A stretch of 64,000 nucleotides of DNA, taken from the NCBI RefSeq assembly GCF_037975245.1, contig NC_092582.1, positions 15,269,077 through 15,333,076 on the forward strand, given 5' to 3'. Made by a program: the position numbers and the translations under genes. Below the pieces are notes generated by a model. That model was not told the DNA's origin and searched no databases. It saw only the letters and a list, made by a program, of their open reading frames with translations. Every line of letters begins with the position of its first letter. The stretch's first letter is position 1. The stretch comes from Apostichopus japonicus (Eukaryota; Echinodermata; Holothuroidea; Aspidochirotida; Stichopodidae). This document shows positions 1-12,161 of the stretch, piece by piece.

Positions 1-508
1 GGCATACTGTACAGGAGTCCCCTGTAGACATTAAACAAGCACTTGTAACACATAACTTCAAACTTCCAATGTCCACAAAAGCCATTAGTCCTTTCAAAAA
101 ACTTTTTCTTGGTAGTACTACAGTAGCTAAATTTATGACCACTAAGTTGTCAAAATATTATCCTTACTAGAAAAGTGATTGACAGACGATGCCAATATAA
201 AAGCCCCAAAAGCCATAATATGACAACAAAATATAAACTATAACTATATGTATATGTATGCTCCATGAAACTTGAGAATATTAGTCACAACAGAAAGGTC
301 ATTCCCAAGGTCAAGTTTCATTACTTCATTGTTTAAAGTGATACACTGTTGTTTGAGGTCAAAACCAGTCCATTGGTGGAGAATGAAGGGAGACAAGAAG
401 ACATATATATCGACAATCTGGTGCAAAAGAGAGAAAATTTACCGACATAACACTTCAACTGTAGGGAACTTCAGGTTGAAAAATTCCATCAATTTTTCGG
501 AGTTAATG

Positions 509-683
509 CAAGGGACGAAATAACTGGGTTCGCATAGCAATTTGCTACCCAAGAATTGCCAGTTGCTAATCAATATTACTTTTGATTAGCAAAAGATGCA
601 TTACCTGCTAATGCTAATTGCTATTTCCAAGAACTGTCGAGCAATTATTGCTAATCAATTCTCTAAAACTATTTCGTCCCTTG
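509..683. mobile_element. 175-bp MITE with 14-bp inverted ends and TAATG duplication
   Basis: Left end CAAGGGACGAAATA and right end TATTTCGTCCCTTG are perfect inverted repeats. TAATG lies directly outside both ends (504-508 and 684-688), consistent with a 5-bp target duplication. The interior is palindromic around AGCAATTAGC motifs. No coding capacity, so non-autonomous; superfamily not assigned. Confidence 0.75.
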
Positions 684-3600
684 TAATGAATTAAAATTGG
701 TTCTAAATAATTCAACAAACAATAAAGCAGGGCTGTATAGATGTTTTTGATTGTTTTATTAGTTGAATAGAATAGAAAGGGAAACACTTCAGTACAAATC
801 AGTTTGGTGACAAAACAACACTCCAAAAATGGGTAACCGCTGACAATGAACCACATATGAAACCATCGGGCATGTTGTGAAGGGCTCTTAATGGATCATT
901 CTTCTTACAAATTGAGGAAGTGCAACCCTCTCTTTAAGTAGACAGGAATGAGATGTCCTGCAGTTGAGAGTACAGGCATGAGAGTTGAACTATGCATGGC
1001 GAAAGTAAAACAAGGTTAACGTACTAAACGTCCACACTTTATCATAGATCCTAAACAATCAAGCAGGTTGTGGCATTAATTTGTACTCTTTCTGGCAATT
1101 TGAATCAAATGTACAATCTTGATGATGTTCAAAAGCGCACATAATCTATCATTGAACTTTGACATCTACCTTTAATTTGCTTCCTTTATTTGCAATCCAG
1201 TGAAAACTAATTTAGTGAGCGATCATGTGATTCCACTGGATTCAAAAAAAAATTTGCGTACATTCATTTGTGCTTAATTAAGGCAAAAGGAGCCAATCGG
1301 AATCTTTCAACAATATTGGCATTCTTTATTGGTTATCTTCAATAAATTATTTGAAAATTAAATAGCCATGCAATGAATCACATTAGTACAATTTTATGGA
1401 TTATGCGGTCAATGTGTATCTATTAAAGGTTTACCCAAAAATCAACTAAAAAGGCTCCTTTAGGAAGAGACCACAATAAGCAGGAAACAGGCCTTCCTGG
1501 TCAGACCAAAGTGATAAACTTGAAATAATTTCCAAAAGTCTCATCTAGGTCAAATCTCTTGATTTTTTTTTACATACTATTTAATAATATTTAATACATC
1601 AAGTTGGTTATAATTTATTCCCCTGGTCTAAGCACTGCAACTTCCAGTATAACTGGTCATATATTGTATTAACTCTTTCTTACAGGCTACTTCTGGTGTC
1701 TGGAATATATCTTAAAAGGTTCTAAGACACACCTCTATCAGATTCTATTAACATGAGTCATATCCTCCAGTAAAGATGAAATCATTTTCATACACATATT
1801 AAAGTTCATACAAACATATATACACACACGCATACTGTACATACATATATACTGTTTATTCACACATGTATGCATACATACCACTTAATGTTTTGTGAAG
1901 AAACCATATCCCAGAGACCCAGATAAAAATTTGTTTCTTCAATGTTTTATGAAATTTTTTTGACAGTGCCCAAAATATCCCAAATTAATGATCTCAAAGT
2001 TTGACAATTTATTTAATGGTGGAATCAGTGTCAAATTTGACAGATTTCTCCCAAACATACGATTGCGATTGATGTGACCATAACTATATGCAAACAATCG
2101 TTAATTACTTGTCATTTTGATGAATGGTACAGTTCTTAATCCTCTGATACGTTTCCCGACAGTTGTCAAACAATTACGGAATTGAGGATGACATTTCTTA
2201 CTTTAAAGATTCCGAAACTGTGCAGACAAAAGTTAACATAACATCGTCTGTGTCTCTTGGGAGTACACTGTATATACAGTATATACATACAATATAACAA
2301 GCCACTAGAAATACCTTCCAAGAGATCTATGTCAAACCATGGATGAACCTTTGTCAATCAAATGTAATGGAGATTTCGAAAAATCCTTGGAATATTCTTC
2401 CCAGAACAATGCAGTTTTGTAGCGTTATGTTGGAAATTTGAAGTGACAGATTGCATACACTGTGCAGTGTGCTAGTCATTTTTTTTTATAATTGGGGGAG
2501 TAGTGGGGAGGGGGGCAGAATGGGAAGGGTGAAATGAACCACAATGCAAAGGAGAGGGTCAAGAAAGGCAATTGTGCTTGCATACTTGTTGTATTAAGTG
2601 TCCTTTGACGTGGTTTATTACTCCAGCCTCTGCGTTAGCCTCCCCATACATGCACCCATCTCTTCCTCCTTCCCCCACCCTGACTACTGTATGCAACTTA
2701 CTTTATCATGTACTGTACAGGCTTCCATAGATTTGTGTTATAGGGAGCAATGTCCACCAGCGAGTGTCTGATGGTTTTCGGGGTGATTTTAGAGAGGTGT
2801 ACTATTCCCAACTCACTAACTGCATATAATCTTACTTAAAATTCTTAATTGCCCATCTGATTTGGGAGAGGGAAAAAGGATAAGAGGAGGAGGAGAGACT
2901 GAGGGCGACAAAGAGGTTTGACAAGTAACTCTCCTATGTTGGCACTGATTTACCCAAAAGACAGAGAGAAACTGACGATATTTGGTACTAAATGATATCA
3001 GATCTACTCTTGAACTAAACCTAAATGCCCAAAACTGGGGCTTTAAAAGTGACGATATACTGCCCCGTCTCCAATCTAATATATTAAAATGCATTTCTAC
3101 CTAACCCACAAAAACAACAATAATAATAATATTAATAATAGTAGTCAGCCTGGAAGGCAGTTACTGTACTATGCTATACTGATGCATAAATGTTGTACAA
3201 GCTAACATGAGTACACAATACAAAGAAATTTAGAAGGTGAAAGCTTTCCCGTTTTACATATAGAGTATTTCCTCCCTTTCTGAAAAAAAAAATATCCTCA
3301 AATTTTAATTTTTTTTGTTTATGAAATGTAATATTTACCATCTACATAGGTTTTTGTACATATTATTCCTGCACATGTCTTTCTCAATCACCAAAACTTA
3401 ATCTAAAGCACAGTAGCTCTGTGATCTGCAGCATCCTACCTTAAAATACCCAGAGAATCAAAACCAAGTTACAGTAGGTGGGTCTGTGGTATTAAGTGTC
3501 CTCACTATACTACAACATGTTCAAATAAACAAGTTTCCATATTTCATAACAGAACAATAAACACCTGGATCCATCATCGTTGACAAAGACAAAAAAGAGC

Positions 3601-4497
3601 TGACTTTCAAAGACAAAAAGAGCCGGAGTAAAGGAAATAGTGTTGGAAGGGTAATACAAGCACTAGAACGTGCTATCTATATATAAAGAGTATCATTTCT
3701 AGTCTAAACACAATAGTCATCAAAGTGTGGTTGATTTCAATCTTAAAAAAGTAAACACAAAGAATCTGTACACAGGCTGTAAATTTTCCGGAAAGAATAA
3801 TTCTATTTAAGACGTGGTTTTTTTAAACTGTCATGGAATATTGAAATCTTGAGTCTAACTTTTCAGTATCTTCAGTCTTACTGAGAACTTCAGTTTGAAG
3901 AGTTCCTCCACCCCCCCCCCTCACAACCCCAGCCCAGTACCATGTCAAGTAATTGTGTTGAAAAGATTTCAAAGCAATTCCGATACTTTTTGTCTTACCC
4001 AAACTAATTCGTGGAATAAATATTCACTGCAAACTAATTCATGGGAATAAACATAAAATGTGTCCAACACCAAAAACAGTGGCCTATGCGTGATGGTACA
4101 AACTTCCTCAAAATTTTCATCACGCCCAAAACCTTCTCCCAATCCTCACTAAAGTAAATCCCACCCACCCACCTTCCCTCCCCCCCCCCCCCCGAAAAAA
4201 AGAATGGAAAGGAGTAACTCCAAAAAAGAATAAAAGGTTACCCTGGCCCTGTGCATGCCAACAAATGATAGGCTACTGAAGTAAATTAACTCTATCTGTC
4301 CATGTCATGGTCATCACTTTAGGAATGGAATATGGATGACTCACTTCACACCACTTTTTCTAGAGATTATAATGAGAAATAAAAGTAACATAAGCTATAC
4401 CAGAACCCCACCCCCTTTTCGACGAGGTCTGTATGATAACTTTGTCATAAATCCTTGCTTTCATATATCTGTACTACAGTTCATGAACACAATTACG
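684..4497. other. Intronic, no gene seen
   Basis: Part of the RABGAP1 intron after exon 9. Only short chance ORFs on both strands, an ATAC/TATG-rich tract at about 1795-1880, a G-rich stretch near 2500, and C-runs at 3910 and 4183. No exon with RABGAP1-like sequence was recognised. Confidence 0.7.
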
Positions 4498-5170
4498 TCC
4501 CTTTAATATAACACTTGACACTGTTTAACCCGATTAAATTCAACCTCTGTTGAAGAACATTTCAAACATTATATGCTTTTTGATGTATCTCAATTTATAA
4601 AAAACAAAACAATGTCACTTCAAAGAAAACCAATATGAAAGCAAATTAGATGGTAATATGTTCATAATTTCCATACCTTTGTGATTTGTTGTTACTTTTG
4701 TTATTCTCCCCCCCCCCTCACCCTCCCCCACCCACTTCATTTGATGAAGATAATATGTCCCTTTAAGATTATAAACTGCTACTATTAAACCTGATCATTC
4801 AACCTCTCTATTGAAGCACATTTCCAACATTATCAACTTTTCAATTTATCTCAATTTAAACAAAAATGTCACTTTGAAGGAAAACAACATGAAAGCAAAT
4901 TAGACGGTAATATGTTCATAATTTGCATACCTTTGTGATGTGTCGTTACTTTTGTTATTCTCCCCCCTCCCCCCTTTCCCCTCCCACTACATTTGATGAA
5001 ATAATATGTCCCTTTAAGATAATGAACTGCTACTATTAAACCTCTCTCTCAATGAAGCACATTTCCAACATTATCAACTTTTCAATTTATCTCAATTTAA
5101 ACAAAAATGTCACTTTGAAGTAAAACAACATTAAAGCAAATTAGACTGTAATATGTTCGTAATTTGTTTT
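4498..5170. repeat. About 245-bp tandem triplication
   Basis: Three diverged copies, starting near 4498, 4753 and 4998, each with ATGTCCCTTTAA-like start, CATTTCCAACATTATCAACT-like middle, GTCACTTTGAAG and TAATATGTTCATAATTT, and the first two with a long C-run (TTATTCTCCCCCC). The last copy is truncated. Non-coding. Confidence 0.85.
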
Positions 5171-6519
5171 GGCCATTACCTGACAGTCTGTTTTGGATTA
5201 TAAAAACTGCTAAATACCTCTGGGATTTTTTTGAAGAAGAAAAAACCTCACCCAAATATTTTAAATCCCTTCTGAGCCATTAATTATCCCTGACTAGGGG
5301 AGTTGCAGATTGTTCAGACTAAACCAGGGAGTACTACATATATCCATAATGTTTTTATATAAAATGACCAATGACTTCTTTCCCATATATATATTAGCCT
5401 GCCAAATCAGTTGTTATGCTAATAAAAAAAATAAAACCATCATCAAAACAGTTTCACTTTGGGTCCATAATATTACCACACCACAACAATCGGGCGACAT
5501 TTATTGTACCCGAGGAAAAGTGCGAACCACTAAACTCATAAATTAGCTAAATTGGAATTTGCAGCCATTCATAAAGGAAGGACTCTTGGCTTGACTCACA
5601 GATTACATGGGAAGAGGGTAGTACTGTTATATCAACTTGTGAACTCAATAAATGCCAATGGGAGTCTTCACTCCTATATAGATAGCTAAACAGCTCTCTG
5701 GTTTTTAGTGCTTAAGTGCTTCCTTATCTCAAAGCACAGGCTGGAAGAGAGAATGGCCTTTTTTTTTTAACGACCGACAACGGACTGGACGGCTAACTCT
5801 GTCCTTTGAGAGACGGTTCGGAAAATGTGTGTTCTCTGACTTTTAACGAGTTCCAGTCAGCGGATAATAAAAGAAAGAAGAAATTTTTATTGGAAGTGTA
5901 AATTTGGTAAGGTTTTATCGGGCTGCCATTTATTGAGAGCCATTAAAGTGATGTTTCGTCTAAATGAGGAATCAAATTGAAGGTCTTCTGTTGACTTTTG
6001 ACGTGGATACATACAAACTTGCTGGTTCTTGAGTAGAAGCATCCAAAGAGAGAAAAATAGGCCTTTACAGTGTCTCTATGGATGGAGTTTTGTTGTGGAC
6101 TATCAAAAAACAAGAAGCTTGTGACAAATGCAAAACATTCCCACGGATAAAAATATATAAATAGGGATCTCAATTACAAGGTAAGTGTTGTGAGATTGAT
6201 TTCAATGAATTTAATTTCTTTCTAAATTTAGAATTAATAATAGTACCCATCCTGTCAACCAACATTGTCTCTTATATAATTAGTAATAATGAAGCAATAA
6301 AATAACAATACTACAGGCAGTTTGTGACATCAGCTTTCGATTTGCAGAATCTTGACGGGCGATATAGTCCGAGAGAGATGCTGCTGAAAGTCACTGACAC
6401 TTTAAACTGTGTTCGATCTCTATTACAACATTTACAGAGCTGTGTAATACAATACTTTACGATACAGGTGTATGTTCTCTGGGAGATAGCATAAAGGCAT
6501 TGAATGACAAATAAAACAT
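5171..6519. other. Intronic, no gene seen
   Basis: No supported feature. Short ORFs lack domain signals and splice context. Confidence 0.6.
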
Positions 6520-6729
6520 CGGAGCATTATTTTTCTGTTACAAGAGCATGCGTATAGAGCAGTGTTAACTTTACAATGTCCTCTACGACATACATAATGC
6601 TGAAAGAAGAGTATCGAATTGGAGTATGAATGAGTGTAATTTTGTATTCAAGTGATAGCAGATATTGTTTGGGCTGAAAGTCATCAACTAAAATATTACT
6701 GTAAGTATGAGTCTCATTTTCTATCAAAG

Positions 6730-8240
6730 ATGGAGCTTTATAGAGCAACGTTAGGCTAGGTTCCCTGGGAGAGATGTATATACAGCGGAAAGAGCCCTAC
6801 AAGCATAAACTATTAAAGATAGAGCTGTATAGAGCAACTTTAGTTCTACGCTCCCTGGAAGAGATGTATACGGCGGAAAGAGCCCTACAAGCATAAACTA
6901 TTAAAGATAGAGCTGTATAGAGCAACTTTAGTTCTACGCTCCCTGGGAGAGATGTATACGGCGGAAAGAGCCCTACAAGCATAAACTATTAGAGATAGAG
7001 CTGTATAGAGCAACTTTCATTCTACGCTCCCTGGGAGAGATGTATATACGGCGGAAAGAGCCCTACAAGCATAAACTATTAGAGATAGAGCTGTATAGAG
7101 CAATGTTAGTCTACGCTCCCTGGGAGAGATGTATATACAGTGGAAAGAGCTCGACAAGCATAAACTATTAGAGATAGAGCCGTATAGAGCAACCTTAGGC
7201 TAGGCTCCCTGGGAGAGATGTATATACGGCGGAAAGAGCCTGACAAGTGTTAACTATTAGAGATAGAGCTGTATAGAGCAACGTTAGTCTACGCTCCCTG
7301 GGAGAGATGTATATACAGCAGAAAGAGCCCTACAAGCATAAACTATTAGAGATAGAGCTGTATAGAGCAACGTTAGGCTACGCTCCCTGGGAGAGATGTA
7401 TATACAGCGGAAAGAGCCCTACAAGCATAAACTATTAGAGATAGAGCTGTATAGAGCAACGTTAGGCTACGCTCCCTGGGAGAGATGTATATACAGCGGA
7501 AAGAGCCTGACAAGTGTTAACTATTAGAGATAGAGCTGTATAGAGCAACGTTAGTCTACGCTCCCTGGGAGAGATGTATATACAGCAGAAAGAGCCCTAC
7601 AAGCATAAACTATTAGAGATAGAGCTGTATAGAGCAACGCTAGGCTACGCTCCCTGGGAGAGATGTATATACAGCGGAAAGAGCCCTACAAGCATAAACT
7701 ATTAGAGATAGAGCTGTATAGAGCAACGTTAGGCTACGCTCCCTGGGAGAGATGTATATACAGCGGAAAGAGCCTGACAAGCATAAACTATTAGAGATAG
7801 AGCTGTATAGAGCAGCGTTAGTCTACGCTCCCTGGGAGAGATGTATACGGCGGAAAGAGCCCTACAAGCATAAACTATTAGAGATAGAGCTGTATAGAGC
7901 AGCGTTAGTCTACGTTCCCTGGGAGAGATGTATATACAGCGGAAAGAGCCCTACAAGCATAAACTATTAGAGATAGAGCTGTATAGAGCAGCGTTAGTCT
8001 ACGCTCCCTGGGAGAGATGTATAAACAGCGGAAAGAGCCCTACAAGCATAAACTATTAGAGATAGAGCTGTATAGAGCAACTTTAGTTCTATGCTCCCTG
8101 GGAGAGATGTATAAACAGCGGAAAGAGCCCCTACAAGCATAAACTATTAGAGATAGAGCTGTATAGAGCAACTTTCGTTCTACGCTCCCTGGGAGAGATG
8201 TATATACAGCGGAAAGAGCCCGACGAGCATAAACCTCCAC
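6730..8240. repeat. 89-bp minisatellite, about 17 copies
   Basis: Unit: CTCCCTGGGAGAGATGTATA, then ACAGCGGAAAGAGCCCTACA, AGCATAAACTATTAGAGATA and GAGCTGTATAGAGCAACGTT. The CTCCCTGGG core recurs from about 6762 to 8186 every 87-90 bases. Variant GCCTGACAAGTGTTAAC units recur at intervals of several copies, pointing to amplification of multi-unit blocks. Degenerate related sequence extends on both sides (about 6530-6730 and 8250-8420). Open frames within it are repeat artefacts. Confidence 0.95.
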
Positions 8241-8250
8241 ATATTATTTT

Positions 8251-9283
8251 CCGTTAAGAGAGCTGTGTATAGAGCTGCGCTAGTGTCACCCCATATACCG
8301 TCTAGAAACAGATCTGTCTAGCTAAATGTTATCAAATACACAAATTATGTACATGAATAACATTTTCTATTACAAGATATCTATGCTGGATATAGCAATG
8401 TTAAGATATATACATGTTCTCTATGAGAGAAGTATGTTGCCGAAAGTCATTTACACCACCATACCTGAATGTACTGTAGGTGTCAAATTTTCTATGAAAA
8501 TGTTACCATGTATACATGAATGTACTTGTACAGAGCTAATAGTAATGTTATAATGCAATATTAGGAACATACATAATGTATCATAGTTAAGTGCACGTCC
8601 TTCTGTGGGAGTGTTGCACAGAGTTTACTGTAAAGACACGATGTATCAAAGTTTTCTGCTCTGGATGTGTAAAATTTAAATTGGGGTACATCTTAGAATA
8701 TTAAAAAAAAAACAAAATAATGAATAAAAACAAAATCCTTTCCTACAGTATCATAACTTTGACGCTCTTATTAAAAACCTGGGGGGGCGAAAAAAAATTC
8801 CCACCGGCATCTTCTGAGTTTTGATCTAGCATGAAATTTTACCGACCATTTCACAAACCCAGTCTGCTCTACAGTTAAAAATCTTTTTAGCCCTTTCGGC
8901 ACGTCTCAGAGGCAAATAATTAAATGTACAACCCTCCTTCGAAGAAAAGAACGGAGCACAAAAAAACCTCTTTTTTTTCCTCTTCATGTAAGATATTTAC
9001 ATTAGCTCTGACATTTACGTTCTCGACCTTTTTACGTGAGGAAAATTTTCAATCAACCTGACAGATGAGTAAATAGCAGACATTTTTGCTATTCTTCTCC
9101 TCATCTTTTCAACTTCCATCCTCCTTGAAATTTGATTTTGTTCCCATTTCAATTCTTACATGTTTCAGCTATCAGCGTGAGAATTTGACGCCTTACTTCC
9201 CGTCGAGAATTCCTTTAAAGCTGTACGTGGCAAACGGCTGGAAAATTGCCGAGAAGGGAAGCGATGAAAGAGACGAACACCGA
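8251..9283. other. Upstream of the GPCR, no gene seen
   Basis: Contains decayed relatives of the 89-bp minisatellite at the left, then unique AT-rich sequence. GC rises towards 9200 near the candidate promoter. Confidence 0.6.
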
Positions 9284-9290
9284 TATAAAA
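9284..9290 (+). promoter_or_regulatory. Candidate TATA box for the GPCR
   Basis: TATAAAA in the context CACCGATATAAAAGCGG, about 340 bases upstream of the GPCR ATG and inside a locally GC-richer stretch. If used, transcription would start near 9315-9325 and leave a 5' UTR of about 310 bases. Motif match only. Confidence 0.3.
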
Positions 9291-9629
9291 GCGGTGAACA
9301 TATCGTGAGAATTTTTTTTTTTTAAATCCTAAGCAAAAAGGACCCGAAAATTTAAAAGTATGCACATACTTTGTTTATCCAGTTCCACGGTGGTGAGAGA
9401 CGTCACAAATTTGTCGAAGAGATGCCAAACGGGTCATGTTTAGTTCATGTGGATGGATGAGTTGTTCATAAGGAGAGAGAGCAGTCTTGGGAGAACACAG
9501 CTCATGTGACGTTATACTTCGCTGTGTTGGACGGATCCAATTTAGAACCGTCCCAGGGAAAATGGCGGTATGAATTGAAATGGATTTTCTTCTGAATCTT
9601 GGTTAAAGAGCAACAACAACAAAAAATTA

Positions 9630-10772
9630 ATGGAAATGGAGGCCACGTGGGTAACTCCTCTTATGGATGAAACGGTAGAGAAATTCTTTGCCTTGGGAGT
9701 CACCGCTACTCCAGGTGTCACCGGTTTGGACAACAGTACCACGGGTAGTCCTAGTACCGAGGGACCGCCGACATGGATGTTAAACATTCACATCATCTTA
9801 CTCTTTGCATCTTCATTTCTCATCATCACCAGTAACCTGGTCGTCCTGCTTGTCTTTCATTTCAACCAGTCCTTACACGACGTGACGGGAATCTTCGTAC
9901 AGTCTCTGGCAGTCGCGGACCTGGGAGTGGGCATCGGCTGTGTCGTCTCCATCCACGCCTGGTTCAAAGACCAAGAGGAACTGCCCTACCCTCAACGGTT
10001 CTGCACATTCACCGGCTTCGTACTCTCGGCGGTCATCATCGTCTCAATCCTCTGCTTACTCCTCCTAAGCATCGACCGATATATCGCCGTGACGCGGCCC
10101 TTCCAGTACGATTCAATCTTGACCAGACGGAGAGGCTACATCTGCGTGTTCCTCGTCTGGACGTTCAGCTACGCCGTATTTTTACCGACCATTTTCTTGG
10201 ACAATTCGTACTGGTACAACCCGGACACTTTTGAGTGCTCCTTCGAATACGAAGGGCAGGTTATGTTCTCGTCCCTGCTCATAGGATTAGTGGTAATCCC
10301 AGCATTCAGCACCTCTGGGTATTGCTACTATCACGTGCTTAGGACTTGCTGGAGGCACCAGAGACAAATCCGTAAGGTGAGCACGTATTTCCAAGGGGAA
10401 GAATCAAATGAGGCCACCACCATTCGCAAAGACAGCAACCTCGCTAAGGTGTTCTTGGTCGTGGTCAGTGGATACTACATCACATGGTTGCCATTCCTGA
10501 TAGTGAAAGTCTTAAAGGGGTATATGGACATCACGATTCCACCTTCCATCTATTTCTTTTCCCAGTGGTTAGGAGAGTTTAACAGTTTTATTAACTGCAT
10601 AGTGTATAGTATCGGCCATGCCTCCTTCAGGGAATGCTTTAAGAAAATGATCTCGGCAGGTCGGAGAGAGGTTGCGAAAAAGCTCTGGCAGAAAGATCAG
10701 AGGAAAAAAGACCAAAGGAGGAGAAGAAGGCAAAGCACTGACCGGATGGTTAAGACAGAGAGTGTGGTTTAG
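9630..10772 (+). CDS. GPR21/GPR52-like rhodopsin-family GPCR, intronless, nested in a RABGAP1 intron
   Basis: Complete 380-residue seven-helix receptor. Seen: N-terminus with glycosylation site N35; TM1 with N69 in SNLVV; TM2 LAVADLGVG (D97); C125 and C203 for the TM3-ECL2 disulfide; SIDRYIAVTRP at the end of TM3 (D149-R150-Y151); TM4 W177; TM5 P224; TM6 TWLP (285-288); TM7 with NCIVY (322-326) where most class A receptors have NPxxY; a very basic tail (KKDQRRRRRQ) and C-terminal ESVV, which fits a class I PDZ ligand. VLSAVIIVSILCLLLLSIDR and the NC-type TM7 motif resemble GPR21/GPR52, Gs-linked orphan receptors, from memory. The nested position supports that assignment. ATG at 9630 gives the full extracellular tail; a second in-frame ATG follows two codons later. 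Single exon, opposite strand to the host gene. GPR21/52 identity is likely but needs a tree. Confidence 0.93.
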   Translation: MEMEATWVTPLMDETVEKFFALGVTATPGVTGLDNSTTGSPSTEGPPTWMLNIHIILLFASSFLIITSNLVVLLVFHFNQSLHDVTGIFVQSLAVADLGVGIGCVVSIHAWFKDQEELPYPQRFCTFTGFVLSAVIIVSILCLLLLSIDRYIAVTRPFQYDSILTRRRGYICVFLVWTFSYAVFLPTIFLDNSYWYNPDTFECSFEYEGQVMFSSLLIGLVVIPAFSTSGYCYYHVLRTCWRHQRQIRKVSTYFQGEESNEATTIRKDSNLAKVFLVVVSGYYITWLPFLIVKVLKGYMDITIPPSIYFFSQWLGEFNSFINCIVYSIGHASFRECFKKMISAGRREVAKKLWQKDQRKKDQRRRRRQSTDRMVKTESVV

Positions 10773-11434
10773 CAGTAAACACTCATAGGGGAAACATAGC
10801 ACTGACCGGATGGTTAAGACAGTAAGTGTGGTTTAGCAGTAAACACTCATAGGAGAAACACAGCCCTGACCGGATGGTTAAGACATAAAGTGTGGTTTAG
10901 CAGTATCACTCATAGGAGAAACATAGCACTGACCGGATGGTTAAGACAGTAAGTGTGGTTTAGCAGTATCACTCATAGGAGAAACACAGCCCTGACCGGA
11001 TGGTTAAGACAGAAAGTGTGGTTTAGCAGTATCACTCATAGGAGAAACATAGTCCTGACCGGATGGTTAAGACAGTAAGTGTGGTTTAGCAGTATCACTC
11101 ATACGAGAAATACAGCCCTGACCGGATGGTTTAGACAGTAAGTGTGGTTTAGCAGTATCACTCATAGGAGAAATACAGCTCTGACCGGATAGTTAAGACA
11201 GTAAGTGTGGTTTAGCAGTATCACTCATAGGAGAAATACAGCACTGACCGGATGGTTAAGACAAAAAGTGTGGTTAAACAGTAAACACTCATAGGAGAAA
11301 TACAGCTCTGACCGGATAGTTAAGACAGTAAGTGTGGTTTAGCAGTATCACTCATAGGAGAAATACAGCACTGACCGGATGGTTAAGACAAAAAGTGTGG
11401 TTAAACAGTAAACACTCATAGGAGAATACAGCAC
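10733..11434 (+). repeat. 62-63 bp minisatellite, about 11 copies, beginning inside the GPCR 3' coding end
   Basis: CTGACCGGATGGTTAAGACA recurs at about 10738, 10802, 10866, 10929, 10992, 11055, 11117, 11180, 11244, 11307 and 11370. The first unit contains the last codons of the receptor (STDRMVKTESVV) and its TAG stop; later units are near copies containing the same codons and stop, in the 3' UTR. GTAAACACTC versus GTATCACTC and other variants show higher-order structure (the last units alternate). Confidence 0.93.
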
Positions 11435-12124
11435 TTAATCACTGTAATTAACTCAAAGGGAGAAACGTAATCAACCATTAGCTCTAGCTGTGATATCATA
11501 CAGCGGTGTCTGATGAACCACACATAGAGCGGGTACTGTATGTGCATATATTTATGTAGGGATATTCACCAGCATGCTAGGATAAAGATAATGGTTGGAG
11601 TTTCAGGAAACTTGCTTTATTTTGTTACAAACTTTGAACAGGATAGGTCTAAATTATAAACTTCCTGCCAGTTCCAATTGTTTCACAATGAAACTGCTTG
11701 ATGATTTTGCTTGATACACATGTTCTGTACAGTATAGACTGCACAAGTTTGTCTTTTGTCCACACAATGTACAATTCTGTTACGTGTAAAATGAACTACG
11801 ATATAAGGCACATATCCTGTGAGAATTGTTGCAAACTTGTACAGTGCTTTAGATTTTGATTTGCAAAAGAAAAGTGAAAGAAACTATATTTATGCAATGT
11901 CATGAAACATAAATGTCTTTAAGAATAGATAGTGATATCTATACATATGTATGTATACATATATTTGTAAAAAGCCATTCTTTCATGTCGAGAAAAGTGA
12001 CATTGTCAAATTGGTAATGATGGAAATGCAACACCTTGATATTTTGAACGAGAAAAATTCCACAATTTAGCAGTATTAATTATGATGCTAGTTACCTTTG
12101 GAGGTTTCTATTTGTAGTAGTAGT

Positions 12125-12161
<37 letters not shown>

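Noticed and set aside
7752-7970. Open frames within the 89-bp minisatellite on both strands
   Set aside because: Frames follow the repeat unit and break with each unit-length change.
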